Positions 1 to 8,896 of a DNA stretch of 64,000 nt are shown here, piece by piece. Below the pieces are notes generated by a model. That model ran no database searches, was not told the DNA's origin, and saw only the letters and a program-made list of their open reading frames with translations. Origin of the DNA: Bacteroidaceae bacterium (GTDB lineage: Bacteria > Bacteroidota > Bacteroidia > Bacteroidales > Bacteroidaceae); the NCBI GenBank assembly GCA_017469925.1, contig JAFUFK010000023.1, forward strand, positions 1 through 64,000, read 5' to 3'. Every line of letters starts with the position of its first letter. Position 1 is the first letter of the stretch. A program made the position numbers and the translations under genes.

Positions 1-623
1 ATAGAAATGATATCGACGAAAGGATGGTTAACACGTGGGTTTTAATAGCAAGAGATTCTGCGAGAACTACCACAGTCGTTGGTGGCTATAATCCTGAGTT
101 GAATGGGGAATTGGCCCAAAAGTTGAATTTTGTTTTTACCGAAAACAGCAATACAATAGAAAGAGTCACTAGGCTGTGTAGTGACTATGGTATCAAGTTC
201 GTGGAATGTAAAACAAAGATAGGTCACACAAAGATTGATGGATACTCATACGTTGAAGACGGTGTTCCGTGTATTGTTGTGACAAATCGTTATAACAGAA
301 TTGATAGTTTTGCATTTAGTGTCTTACATGAATTGGGACATCTTGCAACAAGCCCGGACGAACCACACTTGAATGTTGAGAACTACAGCAAAGATAATCC
401 GGAAGAGCGTTTGGCAGATTCTTTTGCAAACAACATCCTAATACCTATATCCGTATGGAGACGGTCACCAGAGGCACGAATGAGTGCAAGAGATATTCAA
501 AGAAAGTTTACAGTCTGGTCAGAAAAAGAGGGCATTAACAAATGGATTGCCTTAGGTAGAGTAGGATATGAGACTGGTATTTATGCTTTTTCCGATCCTC
601 AAAAGACACGAAGGATTATGTAA
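1..623 (+). CDS. ImmA/IrrE-family metallopeptidase (C-terminal part, gene runs off the left edge)
   Basis: The reading frame is open back to the first bases of the window, so the internal ATG at 24 is probably not the start and the gene begins outside. The visible part has the zinc-peptidase signature of the ImmA/IrrE (DUF955) family: HELGH near residue 105 counted from the ATG at 24, followed about 30 residues later by E-x-x-A-D-x-F-A and L-I-P. Such proteins cleave or sense repressors, or are fused behind an XRE-type helix-turn-helix as HigA-like antitoxins; a lost N-terminal helix-turn-helix is possible but cannot be seen. The stop TAA is at 621-623, and a strong terminator follows after a spacer containing a dispersed repeat. 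The gene is AT-rich compared with the locus further right. Confidence 0.8.
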   Translation, partial: RNDIDERMVNTWVLIARDSARTTTVVGGYNPELNGELAQKLNFVFTENSNTIERVTRLCSDYGIKFVECKTKIGHTKIDGYSYVEDGVPCIVVTNRYNRIDSFAFSVLHELGHLATSPDEPHLNVENYSKDNPEERLADSFANNILIPISVWRRSPEARMSARDIQRKFTVWSEKEGINKWIALGRVGYETGIYAFSDPQKTRRIM

Positions 624-720
624 GTCATGGTGACTTTTGGGGAATTTTAAGGCCAAATAAAACGATCAAAAAACAAGTATGGCTGCCTAACTGCTTGGTA
701 ACCAATGCGAACAACTCACT

Positions 721-738
721 TCAACGGGGATGAGTATT
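721..738. repeat. dispersed intergenic element, copy A (core only)
   Basis: The core TCAACGGGGATGAGTATT matches copy B (3964-3981) and copy C (49648-49665) at all but one or two positions. As in the other copies it lies just before a strong hairpin terminator. The flanking parts shared by B and C are not recognisable here. Confidence 0.55.
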
Positions 739-766
739 AAAGCTCGTTTCTAACTATTACATAATC

Positions 767-815
767 AATCAGCGGGACAAACAAATAAACATTGTTTGTC
801 CCGCTGATTTTGTTT
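767..815 (+). terminator. intrinsic terminator after the ImmA/IrrE gene
   Basis: A perfect 18-bp stem (767-784 with 792-809) and a 7-nt loop are followed by a T-rich run. Its place 140 bp after the stop codon, and before the next promoter, suits termination of the upstream plus-strand transcript. Confidence 0.85.
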
Positions 816-905
816 GTTATAGCAGACTGTTTGTCGTATAGGGATACCCTATGTGTCAACTTTGCAGGGTAGTGCCCTCTTATGGTGCATAGTGCAAACA
901 AAAAA

Positions 906-994
906 TGCGTATTTACGCAAAAAAAGTAAGTGAGCAGTTTCCTTGTTTCAATAATTCTATGTATTTTTGCAAGCAGAAATTGCGTATTTACGCA
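906..994 (+). promoter_or_regulatory. promoter bracketed by two identical inverted repeats, before the AAA ATPase
   Basis: Two identical copies of TGCGTATTTACGCA (inverted repeat TGCGTA-N2-TACGCA) lie at 906-919 and 981-994, 75 bp apart, and each is followed by a short A-rich stretch and GTAA. Between them is a likely promoter: -7 box TATTTTTG at 962-969 and a TTG-containing -33 region near 943. The downstream copy would overlap the start of the transcript, and the ATG of the ATPase is 16 bp after it. The arrangement suggests an operator pair; the binding protein is unknown. Confidence 0.6.
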
Positions 995-1010
995 GAAAAA
1001 GTAAACAACG

Positions 1011-2264
1011 ATGGTAATTAAGCGAGATATTCATCTGAAGAAGCTCATTGACAGCAAGCATAATGGGATGATAAAAGTTGTGACTGGCGTAAGACGCTGT
1101 GGTAAGTCATACCTACTCTTCAATCTCTTTTGTCAACACTTGAAAGAAACTGGTATAACAGAAGATCATATCATAAAAGTCGATTTGGAAGACCGTCGCA
1201 ACAAGGATCTCCGTGACCCAGATACACTTCTGAACTATATAGACAGCCGCATGACAGACCGGCAGATGTACTACATCCTGCTTGATGAGGTGCAGCATGT
1301 AAGTGAGTTCGAAGATGTGCTGAACAGCTATTTGAAGATTGACAATGCAGATGTCTATGTCACTGGCAGCAATTCGAAGTTCCTTTCTACCGACGTTATT
1401 ACTGAGTTCCGTGGACGTGGAGACGAGATAAAGATTGCCCCGCTTTGCTTTCGTGAGTTCATGTCAGTATTTCGAGGAACTATGGAAAAGGGACTGGAAG
1501 AATATATGCTTTACGGCGGGCTGCCGAAGATTCTTGAATATTCTACCGTGGAGCGGAAGACGGAATACCTGAAAGGTCTGTTCAAAAAGACATACCTGAC
1601 GGATATCAAAGAGCGATACAAGATAAAGAACGACGATGACTTAGAAGAACTGATAGACATCGTTGCTTCTTCCATCGGTGGGCTGACCAATCCGACGAAG
1701 TTGGAGAATACTTTCCTGACTGTAAAGCACAGCAATATTTCGCACACCACCATCAAGTCCTATTTAGACATGTTGCAGGATGCCTTCTTGATTGAGAAAT
1801 CTGTGCGTTACGATATCAAAGGACGCAAGTATATCGACACGCCGGCAAAGTACTACTTCGCAGACACGGGGCTGCGCAATGCCAGAATCAACTTCCGGCA
1901 ATATGAGGAGACCCACTTGATGGAGAACCTGATATACAATGAACTCCGGTTGCGTGGCATGAGTGTAGATGTCGGCGTTGTGGTCAAGAACGAGAAGGAT
2001 GCCAATGGCGTCAGTGTACGAAAGCAACTGGAGGTTGACTTTGTCTGCAACCAAGGAAGCCAGCGATACTACATACAGTCAGCCCTGAGACTGCCTACTG
2101 AAGAAAAACGCGAACAAGAGATACGTAGCCTGAAGAGCATCAACGATAGTTTCAGAAAGTTCGTGATAACAGAAGACTTGATAAGTCGTTATCAGGACAA
2201 TGAGGGGATTACGTATATGAATATCTATGAATTCCTCATGGATGAGGACAGTCTTAAACATTGA
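1011..2264 (+). CDS. AAA-family ATP-binding protein with DUF4143 domain
   Basis: 417 residues, the usual length of this family. The N-terminal AAA_14 domain shows a Walker A motif (G-V-R-R-C-G-K-S, about residues 26-33) and a Walker B motif ending in L-L-D-E (about residue 93). The C-terminal part has the DUF4143 pattern, with Y-Y-F-A-D-T-G-L-R near residues 280-288 and N-E-L-R near 310. Proteins of this type are common, often horizontally moved ATPases of unknown function. There is no signal peptide, so it is cytoplasmic. It is transcribed alone from a promoter bracketed by inverted repeats. The start at 1011 is the first ATG after the promoter. A role in defence or a toxin-antitoxin setting is possible but not shown by the sequence. 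Confidence 0.85.
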   Translation: MVIKRDIHLKKLIDSKHNGMIKVVTGVRRCGKSYLLFNLFCQHLKETGITEDHIIKVDLEDRRNKDLRDPDTLLNYIDSRMTDRQMYYILLDEVQHVSEFEDVLNSYLKIDNADVYVTGSNSKFLSTDVITEFRGRGDEIKIAPLCFREFMSVFRGTMEKGLEEYMLYGGLPKILEYSTVERKTEYLKGLFKKTYLTDIKERYKIKNDDDLEELIDIVASSIGGLTNPTKLENTFLTVKHSNISHTTIKSYLDMLQDAFLIEKSVRYDIKGRKYIDTPAKYYFADTGLRNARINFRQYEETHLMENLIYNELRLRGMSVDVGVVVKNEKDANGVSVRKQLEVDFVCNQGSQRYYIQSALRLPTEEKREQEIRSLKSINDSFRKFVITEDLISRYQDNEGITYMNIYEFLMDEDSLKH

Positions 2265-2397
2265 AAGGTATAATCTTACAAGGTTCAGGATTGATTATGT
2301 AATAGTATGTACGATTGCAAAGTTAAAAGATGCAATTATTTTGGCTAAATGATGTAACATTTTCGAATCCTCTATACTATAATAATAGAAAAAGTTG

Positions 2398-2405
2398 TAA
2401 CTTTG
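2398..2405 (+). promoter_or_regulatory. -7 promoter box of the AlbA_2-type gene
   Basis: TAACTTTG fits the Bacteroidota -7 consensus TAnnTTTG. Transcription would begin near 2412, which places the start codon of the following gene at 2429 rather than at the upstream ATG at 2330. The region 2265-2397 shows no other feature. Confidence 0.6.
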
Positions 2406-2428
2406 CATCAAAGTTTATAGAAGAGGAG

Positions 2429-3842
2429 ATGACGCCAGATAAGTTAAAGGCAATAATTGCTCAGAAAGAGGGCACAGAGATAGAGTTCAAGGAGTCGAAA
2501 GACAACTTGGCTCGTAAGGTCTATGAATCTATCTGTGCATTTTTGAATCGAAGAGGTGGGCATGTGGTATTAGGCGCAAAGGATAATGGAGAGATTGTTG
2601 GCATCAACCCTGCCAAAGTTCAGGAACAGATAGATCAACTTGTAAAAGATATGAACAACCCTCAGTTGTTTAAGCCAACCTACTATCTGACTTATGAGCC
2701 TATGGATATAGATGGGAAGAATATCATCTATTTCTATGTCCCTGAGAGTAATCAGGCTCACAGCTATAAGGGAATCTATTACGACCGTAATCAGGATGGT
2801 GACTTTGAACTGCGTAGTACCGAGCAGATTGCCAATCTGTTTATACGTAAGAGCAAGATGAAGAAGAGGATAGGGTATATCCGATGTTAGGGATGAAGGA
2901 TCTCGATGAAGAAACCTTCGAGGAACTGAGAAGAGGAATCCGTATTGAAAACTCAAGCCATCCTTGGCTGAATCTGTCAAACGAGGAAATCATACGGTCG
3001 GGCGAACTGATTGCTGTTGACCCTGAAACAGGCAAAGAGGGGCTGACACTGGCTGCTATCTTGCTGTTTGGCAACAGTCATGCTATTGCCACGGCTTTAC
3101 CAGCATATAGAATAGATCTCTTGTGTCGTGTAAACGATACAGAGTTATATGATGACAGGGAACTTCTGAGTTGTAATCTGCTGAAAGCCTATCCGATTAT
3201 GATGGACTTTATTAAAAAGCATCTACCAGAGCAACCCTATATTGAGGGAATACAGAGATTCAGCCTGCGTGACAGAATTTTGAGAGAGGTTGTCCTAAAC
3301 CTTATCATTCACCGTGAGTACAGCAGTGCTTATCCGACGACATTTACTATTTATCGTGACCGTATCGTTACAGAGAACTGGACATTCCGTATGTCTATGG
3401 CCCCATCAATCTACAGACAATGCGCCCGCATCGTAAGAACCCAAAGATTGCCAATGTTTTCTCTCAGATGGGTATCGTTGAGGAACTGGGTAGCGGCATG
3501 AGGAAGATGTTCAAGTATACGCCACTCTATGCTAATGGTAAGGAACCCATCATAGAAGAGCAGGATGTTTACCGCATAGAGATACCATATATCCCGACTT
3601 TACAGACCACCGAGACTGAAAGTGGACTGAAAAGTGGACTGAAAAGTAGACTGAAAACTACACAGGAAAAAATCCTTAGTCTTATCGAGGAGAATCCAAA
3701 TATAACTTATGCGGAAATAGTAGAAACACTGGGGATGGCACGTAGTGGTATAGCTAAGCAAATACGACAGCTTCAATTAATTGGGAGAATCAAACGTGTT
3801 GGCCCAGATAAAGGCGGTCATTGGGAAATCGTTGAAGAATAG
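2429..3842 (+). pseudogene. AlbA_2 (schlafen AAA-like) DNA-binding transcriptional regulator, broken by two frameshifts
   Basis: Three consecutive reading frames together make one RecG-like/AlbA_2 regulator. The first (2429 to about 2860) holds the AlbA_2 domain (E-G-T-E-I-E-F-K-E-S, then G-G-H-V-V-L-G). The second (about 2866 to 3380) holds the central region with L-N-L-I-I-H-R-E-Y. The third (about 3375-3842) holds G-S-G-M-R-K-M and a C-terminal winged helix. Near 2858-2868 the expected continuation (R-V-Y-P-M-L-G) is read in a different frame, and near 3378-3384 the sequence around E-N-W and I-P-Y again changes frame, each consistent with a one-base loss. A repeated S-G-L-K linker precedes the helix-turn-helix. 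Either the gene has decayed or the assembly has two indel errors. Start chosen from the promoter at 2398. Confidence 0.75.
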
Positions 3843-3857
3843 ACAATAAGTTTGTCC

Positions 3858-3981
3858 AATCTGCCAAAGAATCGCCTTTGACCGCCTAAGACCGCGAAGT
3901 TTATTTGGCTAAAAATAGTTAAGAATGACATAAGTTGCTGATAATCAGACAGAAGCCAAGTTTTCAACGAGGACGAGTATT
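3858..3981. repeat. dispersed intergenic element, copy B (long form)
   Basis: It begins with AATCTGCCAAAGAATCGC (3858-3875), identical to 49613-49630 of copy C, and ends with TCAACGAGGACGAGTATT (3964-3981), which differs from copy C at one base. About 70 bp between the two blocks are absent from copy C. A related AGTTGCAA follows, and then a hairpin terminator. Confidence 0.6.
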
Positions 3982-4003
3982 GAGCAAGAGTAGTTGCAAA
4001 GAC

Positions 4004-4052
4004 AAAAAAAACACCAGCGAGACAGATATACATCTCGCTGGTGCTTTTTTTT
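4004..4052. terminator. bidirectional intrinsic terminator
   Basis: An 11-bp stem (4012-4022 with 4033-4043) is flanked by eight A on the left and eight T on the right. It can therefore end both the plus-strand regulator transcript and the minus-strand fucosidase transcript, whose stop codon lies at 4063. Confidence 0.85.
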
Positions 4053-4062
4053 GTTAATGTTA

Positions 4063-6510
4063 TTAGTTTCCTGTAATAAGCAGGGCCTGCCCTTTCTTCA
4101 GGGTTACTTGCCACAGGCCATCGCGTTGAAGAATGGGTTGTCCGTCAAGACTGGCTGTGAAGTGGCCATAGTGGGGAACCTCTATCGCAAAGACATTGTC
4201 GGCCGTGGCCGTGAGCGAAGCCGAGAGCAGGCGGCCGCCCTTCCATGTGGCACAGACCTCGCCTCCCCCGCGGATGCGTAGTCCGCGGAAATGGCCTTCG
4301 CTCCAAGCCTCGGGCAGGGCGGGCAACAGTTGCAGGGCACCGTTCTGTGTCTGCAGGAGCATCTCGGCCATGCCAGCCGTGCCGGCTGGGTTGCCATCGA
4401 AGGCGTAGATGTCATTCTCGGCTCCGGCGATGCCTCCGGGAGAGACGGTCATCAGGTTCTCACGTGAGAGGTATCCCTCCAGGGTCTTCACGCTGCGGTA
4501 AGCCTCCTCGGCATCGGCCAGACGGGCGTACACACCGATGGCATTGGCGCGGCTCCACTCCGTGTCTTCCCACCCGTCGGCGGAAAGGCGCAGGTCGAAG
4601 GTGCGGCGCACAGCGGCGGAGAGACGCGGATGATGCTGGAGTGTAATCTGTCCGTAAGGCCAGAAACCCATCAGGTGGCTGGTGTGGCGGTGGTTGGCAT
4701 TGGGCTGGTCCCAGTCCTCGCTCCATTCCATGATGCCTCTGTCGCGGCCAATCCGATAGTCGGGCAGTAAAGCGATGGCGCGTGCAAGCGAGTCGGCCAA
4801 CGACGAATCTACGCCCAGAATCTGGGCACTCTGCAACGTGGCGTTCAGGATTTCGTAGACAAAGGTTCGGTCGCACGTGGGCATCATCGAGGCCGAGATG
4901 TGCTGGCCGTCGATGGCAAAGGCATTCTCGGGCGAGATGCTTGGGCCCGTGACCAGATAGCCCGTGCGTGGGTCGATGGTCATGTAGTCGAGCAGGAACT
5001 CGGCGTTCCCCTTCAGTAGCGGATAGGCTACGTTGCGCAGGAACTCGCGGTCCTGGGTGTATTCGTAGTGGGTCCATAGTTGTGAGGCTATCCATGAGGC
5101 GGCAGTGGGGTGGAGCCCCCAGGCAATGCAGCTGGACGGAGCTGTGTAGCCCCAGACGTTGGCTGTAGTGTGGGCCGTCCACCCCTTGCAGCCGTAGATG
5201 GTCTTTGCGGTCTTCTCCCCGGGGCCTACGAGCGATGCTATCCAGCGGAACAGCGGAGCATCACAGTCGCTGAGGTTCCCGACTCCCGTAGCCCAGTAGT
5301 TCTGCTGGGTGTTGATGTCGAGGTGATAGTCGTTGGTCCAGGGCATGGTGCAGGCCTTGTTGTCGTTGAAGAAGCCCTGTAAGGCGATGGGCAGGGGCGA
5401 GTTCGGGCGCGAGGAGGCGATGGTCAGGTAGCGTCCCATCTGGAAGAACAGGGCGTCGAAAGCCGGGTCAACCTGGCCTTTGTCGGCCATGTGCTGGCGC
5501 TCGTCGGTGGGGAGCTCTGATTCTTCGTTGCCAAGCGTGAGCGATACACGGTTGTAGAGCGGGGCATAGTCGCTGATGTGACGATTGCGTAGGGTGGTGT
5601 AGGATGTCGAAAGAGCGTCTGCGACCTCTCGTTCTAACTCCTCATGATAACGTGGGCGCTCGAAGTCGGTGCGCAGGTCGATGATGAGCAGGGCCTCGTC
5701 GGCTCCGCTGACGGTCAGTTGCCCGTCCTTCACCAGCACTTTGCCAGACTGGGCCTTAACGGCCACCTTGCCGGCAAAGTGTACACCACCAGGTCCGTGC
5801 ATGGGGAAGAGGGCCTGGCCATTGAAATTCAAAGTGTAGAGTTCAAAGTTCAAAGGTGGCTGCGCCTCGTCGGCCTTTTCATTAACTTTGTACTTTGCAC
5901 TTTGCACTTTGCACTCCGTAGGGAGGTTGTTCTCGATGTTCAGGGCAAGCGAGAAGGATATCTTGCCGCGCTTGTCGGCCGTGAACCGATAGACAAGCAC
6001 CTCATCGGGGTTAGAACTGAAGGCCTCCCTCGTATAGGTGACGCCACGATGACGGAAACTGGTAGTGGCTATGGCCGTAGAGAGATCGAGCTGGCGGCGG
6101 TAGTTGGTGACTTTACTCTTGTCGATGCCGGGGAAGGTAACGACGAGGTCGCCCAAGGGCAGATGGGTACCGAAGCTCGTTTGGTTGCCGTTAAGGGTGT
6201 TCCAGGCCAGGTCGTTGCCCTCCTTCACCTTGCCGTCGAAGTACATCTGTCGCAGACTGTCGAGGCGTGCACGGCCAAAGGGCTTATCCTGGTCGGTGTT
6301 GGGTTGCCCACTCCAAAGAGTGGATTCGTCAAGGGCAATACGTTCTTCGCCCGTTCCTCCATAAATCATGCCTCCGAGTCGTCCGTTACCGATGGGTAGA
6401 GCCTGCATCCACTTCGTAGCAGGCTGGCGATACCATAGTAAATCGCTTGCAAACGATTCGCTATAAAGCCCTAAAAGCATGATGACGAGAGATAAGATAG
6501 TCTTTTTCAT
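4063..6510 (-). CDS. GH95 alpha-L-fucosidase (or alpha-L-galactosidase), secreted
   Basis: 815 residues from the ATG at 6510, which opens a signal peptide (M-K-K-T-I-L-S-L-V-I, cleavage after S-F-A-S). An N-terminal beta-sandwich begins with L-W-Y-R-Q-P-A, then A-L-P-I-G-N-G-R-L-G and E-S-T-L-W-S-G, hallmarks of GH95. The (alpha/alpha)6 core holds D-I-N-T-Q-Q-N-Y-W, with the asparagines that position catalytic water, and S-P-E-N, with the likely acid glutamate. The family releases terminal alpha-1,2-fucose or L-galactose by inversion. It lies 103 bp after the FG-GAP gene, behind a hairpin. A stretch around residues 195-230 is not family-like and comes from an in-frame inverted-repeat pair. 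Substrate within the family is not decided. Confidence 0.9.
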   Translation of the reverse strand: MKKTILSLVIMLLGLYSESFASDLLWYRQPATKWMQALPIGNGRLGGMIYGGTGEERIALDESTLWSGQPNTDQDKPFGRARLDSLRQMYFDGKVKEGNDLAWNTLNGNQTSFGTHLPLGDLVVTFPGIDKSKVTNYRRQLDLSTAIATTSFRHRGVTYTREAFSSNPDEVLVYRFTADKRGKISFSLALNIENNLPTECKVQSAKYKVNEKADEAQPPLNFELYTLNFNGQALFPMHGPGGVHFAGKVAVKAQSGKVLVKDGQLTVSGADEALLIIDLRTDFERPRYHEELEREVADALSTSYTTLRNRHISDYAPLYNRVSLTLGNEESELPTDERQHMADKGQVDPAFDALFFQMGRYLTIASSRPNSPLPIALQGFFNDNKACTMPWTNDYHLDINTQQNYWATGVGNLSDCDAPLFRWIASLVGPGEKTAKTIYGCKGWTAHTTANVWGYTAPSSCIAWGLHPTAASWIASQLWTHYEYTQDREFLRNVAYPLLKGNAEFLLDYMTIDPRTGYLVTGPSISPENAFAIDGQHISASMMPTCDRTFVYEILNATLQSAQILGVDSSLADSLARAIALLPDYRIGRDRGIMEWSEDWDQPNANHRHTSHLMGFWPYGQITLQHHPRLSAAVRRTFDLRLSADGWEDTEWSRANAIGVYARLADAEEAYRSVKTLEGYLSRENLMTVSPGGIAGAENDIYAFDGNPAGTAGMAEMLLQTQNGALQLLPALPEAWSEGHFRGLRIRGGGEVCATWKGGRLLSASLTATADNVFAIEVPHYGHFTASLDGQPILQRDGLWQVTLKKGQALLITGN
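5831..5916. repeat. inverted-repeat pair inserted in frame in the GH95 gene
   Basis: The left arm 5831-5855 is built of CAAAGT-type units and the right arm 5886-5916 of repeated CTTTGCA units. The arms are imperfect inverted copies of each other, about 30 bp apart. Both are translated, giving low-complexity text (K-V-Q-S-A-K-Y-K-V and F-E-L-Y-T-L-N-F) that is foreign to GH95. Confidence 0.6.
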
Positions 6511-6538
6511 GTTTCCTATGTTATGTGTTAAGAAAAGT

Positions 6539-6571
6539 GATAGGCGAACGCTGTCGCAACGTCCGCCTATC
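6539..6571 (-). terminator. hairpin between the FG-GAP gene and GH95
   Basis: GATAGGCG (6539-6546) pairs with CGCCTATC (6564-6571), and on the minus strand the stem is followed by ACTTTTCTTAAC. It probably ends or attenuates the FG-GAP transcript. No clear -7 box was found for GH95, so partial read-through into GH95 is likely. Confidence 0.55.
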
Positions 6572-6613
6572 CAGCGCAATTAATCTTTATATAGAAACTA
6601 ACTAACTAACCTT

Positions 6614-8788
6614 TCACTTGATGACCTTTTTTACGGTACCGTCGGCCTGCTTCACAACGAAGATGCCATGACCGTGGCCATTGGTGCGACGACCATCAAT
6701 GGTGAATACCTGAACAGCAGAGGGCATGGCTGTGCCAGTGGAGGCAACACCCTTAACTGCTGTATCAATATCATCGATGGTAGTCGTGAAGGCACTGGCC
6801 TGATAAGCGTAACTTACAGCCTGTACGCCCACCTTGTACTTACCTTTTGGCACGTTGGGGAAGGTATAGGTGTTGCCCTCGTCATTGCCGAGAATATACT
6901 GGGCGAATGCGGCATAGCCAAGTTGCTTGCCCGTCTCGGCATTGGCGGGAACCGTCATCAGGACCTTACCCGTCTCGGTGTTCTGCAGGTAGAGGTTGTA
7001 CATGGGCTGGTTGAGGTTCATCATGGATACGGCAGACCAGGTCACCTTGATATCGGTGGCTTCGCCATTGGCTACGGTCTCGGCAGTCACTGATTCGGGA
7101 GCCTCAGGAGCCAGAATCTGGTAGTCGGATGTGTTGAAGGACATGAAAGCGTTGTCGCCGTCGAAGTGGTTGCCGTCTTCCTCGGTCTTCCAGGGAGCAC
7201 CGCACCAGGCTGCTACGAAGTAGTCGAACTGGCCGTCGCCATTGAAGTCGCCGAACGTGCCCTGCTCGCTTCCGCGCCACAGACCATTTGCAGAAGGATT
7301 GCTCTCGTCGTGGGCCTCCATGTGATAGGTACCGCTTGCATCACTGAGAATGTAGTCGACGCCCCAGTTGCCAAGGAACATCGAGTGGCCAGAGGTGACG
7401 ATGTCGGGATAGTCGTCGCCGTTGAAGTCGGCCATGAAGAACAGACGATTGCCTGGGTCGCCAATACCCTGTTCGAGATCGACGGTCTGGAATTTGATGC
7501 CCGTCTCGTCGCTCACGTTGAGAAGGAGGATGGAACGACGTGCACCGCTGATGTCACCTGCTACGTAGATGTCCATCTTACCGTCCTGGTTCCAGTCAAC
7601 AGGGGTGGAAATGATGTTCTCCGAACCGTACTGGGAGAGCAGTTCACAGGTCGTGGCCTGTTCGCCGTTGATGACAAGCGTGTGCGTGATGTCTTGGAAC
7701 TCACCGTTTCCGAGGTTCTTGTACATGTGCCACCACCAGCCGCCGCGGCCCTTACCCTCGGGAGCACCGTCAACGCCGTCGCGATAACCATTTACATAGA
7801 GGTCGAGCCAGCCGTCGCCGTCAAGGTCGATGAAGGCCACTGGGCCGTGAGACATATTGGCGATGGCCTTGGTGGGATGCTCAAAGTCCCAGGCACCGCC
7901 GATTTCGATACCGTCCTCGTCGTATTCGCTGACGTATTCATACTCTCCGCGGATGTCGATGTCGTTCTCCAGAGGCATGGGGTTGAAGATGTTGTTTACG
8001 ACTTCGAAACCATTCTCTTCACCCTTGTTGCGGAGCAGGCGAACGAAGCGACCGAGACCGTCTGACCAGCCTTCTACGAGCAGGTCGGGATAACCGTCCT
8101 TATTGTAGTCACCCACGGCAATATGGTAATTTTCCTGGCCCTCGTTCAGATTGCCATCACCGTCGTAGCCAAGAGAAGCCAAGCCCTCGTCTTCAATTTT
8201 TGTGAAAGTGCCGTCGCCATTGTTGCGGATGAGAACGATTGCACGTTTGGTGCCCGTGTCGTTACCACCAGCGTTGGAAACGAGGATGTCGAGTTTCCCA
8301 TCCTGGTTATAGTCGAATGTCACGCTGCCATGCCCATGGGCGAAGTAGGGGAGACCATTCTTCATGATACCTGTCTCGCGGGTGCGTGTTTCCGTCTTGA
8401 TAGTGCCGTCCTCGTTCAGTTCAGGCAGCCAGTTGCCGTCTTCGTCGGTCTTGATATTGCCGTCTTCGTCGCGTTGCCAGATGGTTTCCTCGTATTCTTC
8501 GTAGGTTTTCTCCGTTTGCATCTCGAACTGTCCGTTGCCGAGGTTCTTCAAAAGCCAGCCGCCGGAAGTCCAACCATTGGCCCATGACGTGCCACTATAA
8601 TAGATGTCATAATGGCCATTGCCTGTGAAGTCTCCCCAGATGGGGACGGTGCGGTGCGTCTGACGCAGTTGCTTCGACATCTCTTGGTCGAGCTGGAAGG
8701 TAATAGAGTAACCTTCTTGTGCTTGAATAGCCGTTGATGCCATCATGGCAACTCCGAGTGCTAAAGTTTTAAGCGTAAAGTTTTTCAT
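6614..8788 (-). CDS. secreted FG-GAP/VCBS-repeat protein with C-terminal sorting-like tail
   Basis: 724 residues from the ATG at 8788 (signal peptide cleaved near I-Q-A-Q-E). At least seven Asp-rich calcium-binding FG-GAP motifs of the form D-x-N-x-D-G-x-x-D occur (for example D-Y-N-Q-D-G-K-L-D and D-L-D-G-D-G-W-L-D), predicting a beta-propeller. A fibronectin-III-like segment follows at about residues 590-690. The last about 30 residues (I-D-G-R-R ... G-I-F-V-V-K) resemble the C-terminal sorting tails of secreted Bacteroidota proteins. No enzymatic motif is visible, so glycan binding or adhesion is likely. It has its own promoter, with a candidate operator shared with other genes of the locus. 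The C-terminal half resembles that of the PI-PLC protein at 46641. Confidence 0.8.
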   Translation of the reverse strand: MKNFTLKTLALGVAMMASTAIQAQEGYSITFQLDQEMSKQLRQTHRTVPIWGDFTGNGHYDIYYSGTSWANGWTSGGWLLKNLGNGQFEMQTEKTYEEYEETIWQRDEDGNIKTDEDGNWLPELNEDGTIKTETRTRETGIMKNGLPYFAHGHGSVTFDYNQDGKLDILVSNAGGNDTGTKRAIVLIRNNGDGTFTKIEDEGLASLGYDGDGNLNEGQENYHIAVGDYNKDGYPDLLVEGWSDGLGRFVRLLRNKGEENGFEVVNNIFNPMPLENDIDIRGEYEYVSEYDEDGIEIGGAWDFEHPTKAIANMSHGPVAFIDLDGDGWLDLYVNGYRDGVDGAPEGKGRGGWWWHMYKNLGNGEFQDITHTLVINGEQATTCELLSQYGSENIISTPVDWNQDGKMDIYVAGDISGARRSILLLNVSDETGIKFQTVDLEQGIGDPGNRLFFMADFNGDDYPDIVTSGHSMFLGNWGVDYILSDASGTYHMEAHDESNPSANGLWRGSEQGTFGDFNGDGQFDYFVAAWCGAPWKTEEDGNHFDGDNAFMSFNTSDYQILAPEAPESVTAETVANGEATDIKVTWSAVSMMNLNQPMYNLYLQNTETGKVLMTVPANAETGKQLGYAAFAQYILGNDEGNTYTFPNVPKGKYKVGVQAVSYAYQASAFTTTIDDIDTAVKGVASTGTAMPSAVQVFTIDGRRTNGHGHGIFVVKQADGTVKKVIK

Positions 8789-8827
8789 ACGATTAGTTTT
8801 TGAGTTAGTAAAATCGATTTGACACTG

Positions 8828-8835
8828 CAAAGGTA
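8828..8835 (-). promoter_or_regulatory. -7 box of the FG-GAP gene
   Basis: On the minus strand the sequence reads TACCTTTG, ending 39 bp before the ATG at 8788. It fits TAnnTTTG and supports the start at 8788 rather than an upstream ATG at 8830. Confidence 0.7.
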
Positions 8836-8866
8836 AGGTCTTTATTTTTAATAGGAATAAAACGTT

Positions 8867-8896
8867 TGCTCCTAAGATTACAACAAATGCTCAAAA
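8867..8896 (-). promoter_or_regulatory. candidate operator of the hybrid two-component regulator (FG-GAP promoter)
   Basis: The direct repeat TTTTGAGCA-N12-TTAGGAGCA (21-bp repeat distance) has its first base 61 nt before the first base of the -7 box. The same geometry and a similar sequence occur at 24821-24850, 27256-27285 and 31786-31815. The upstream half-site touches the edge of the terminator at 8893-8928. Confidence 0.5.

Noticed and set aside
906..994. Invertible promoter controlled by a site-specific recombinase.
   Set aside because: Each copy is itself palindromic and could serve as a recombination site, but no recombinase gene is in the window and the operator explanation is simpler.
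3818..4114. Minus-strand reading frame of 98 residues over dispersed element B.
   Set aside because: It crosses a bidirectional terminator and the ends of two genes; copy C of the element is not open in the same frame, so it is unlikely to be a protein.
4063..6510. GH95 gene disrupted by the repeat pair.
   Set aside because: The frame is kept through both arms and all catalytic motifs are present, so I treat it as an intact gene with an insertion.
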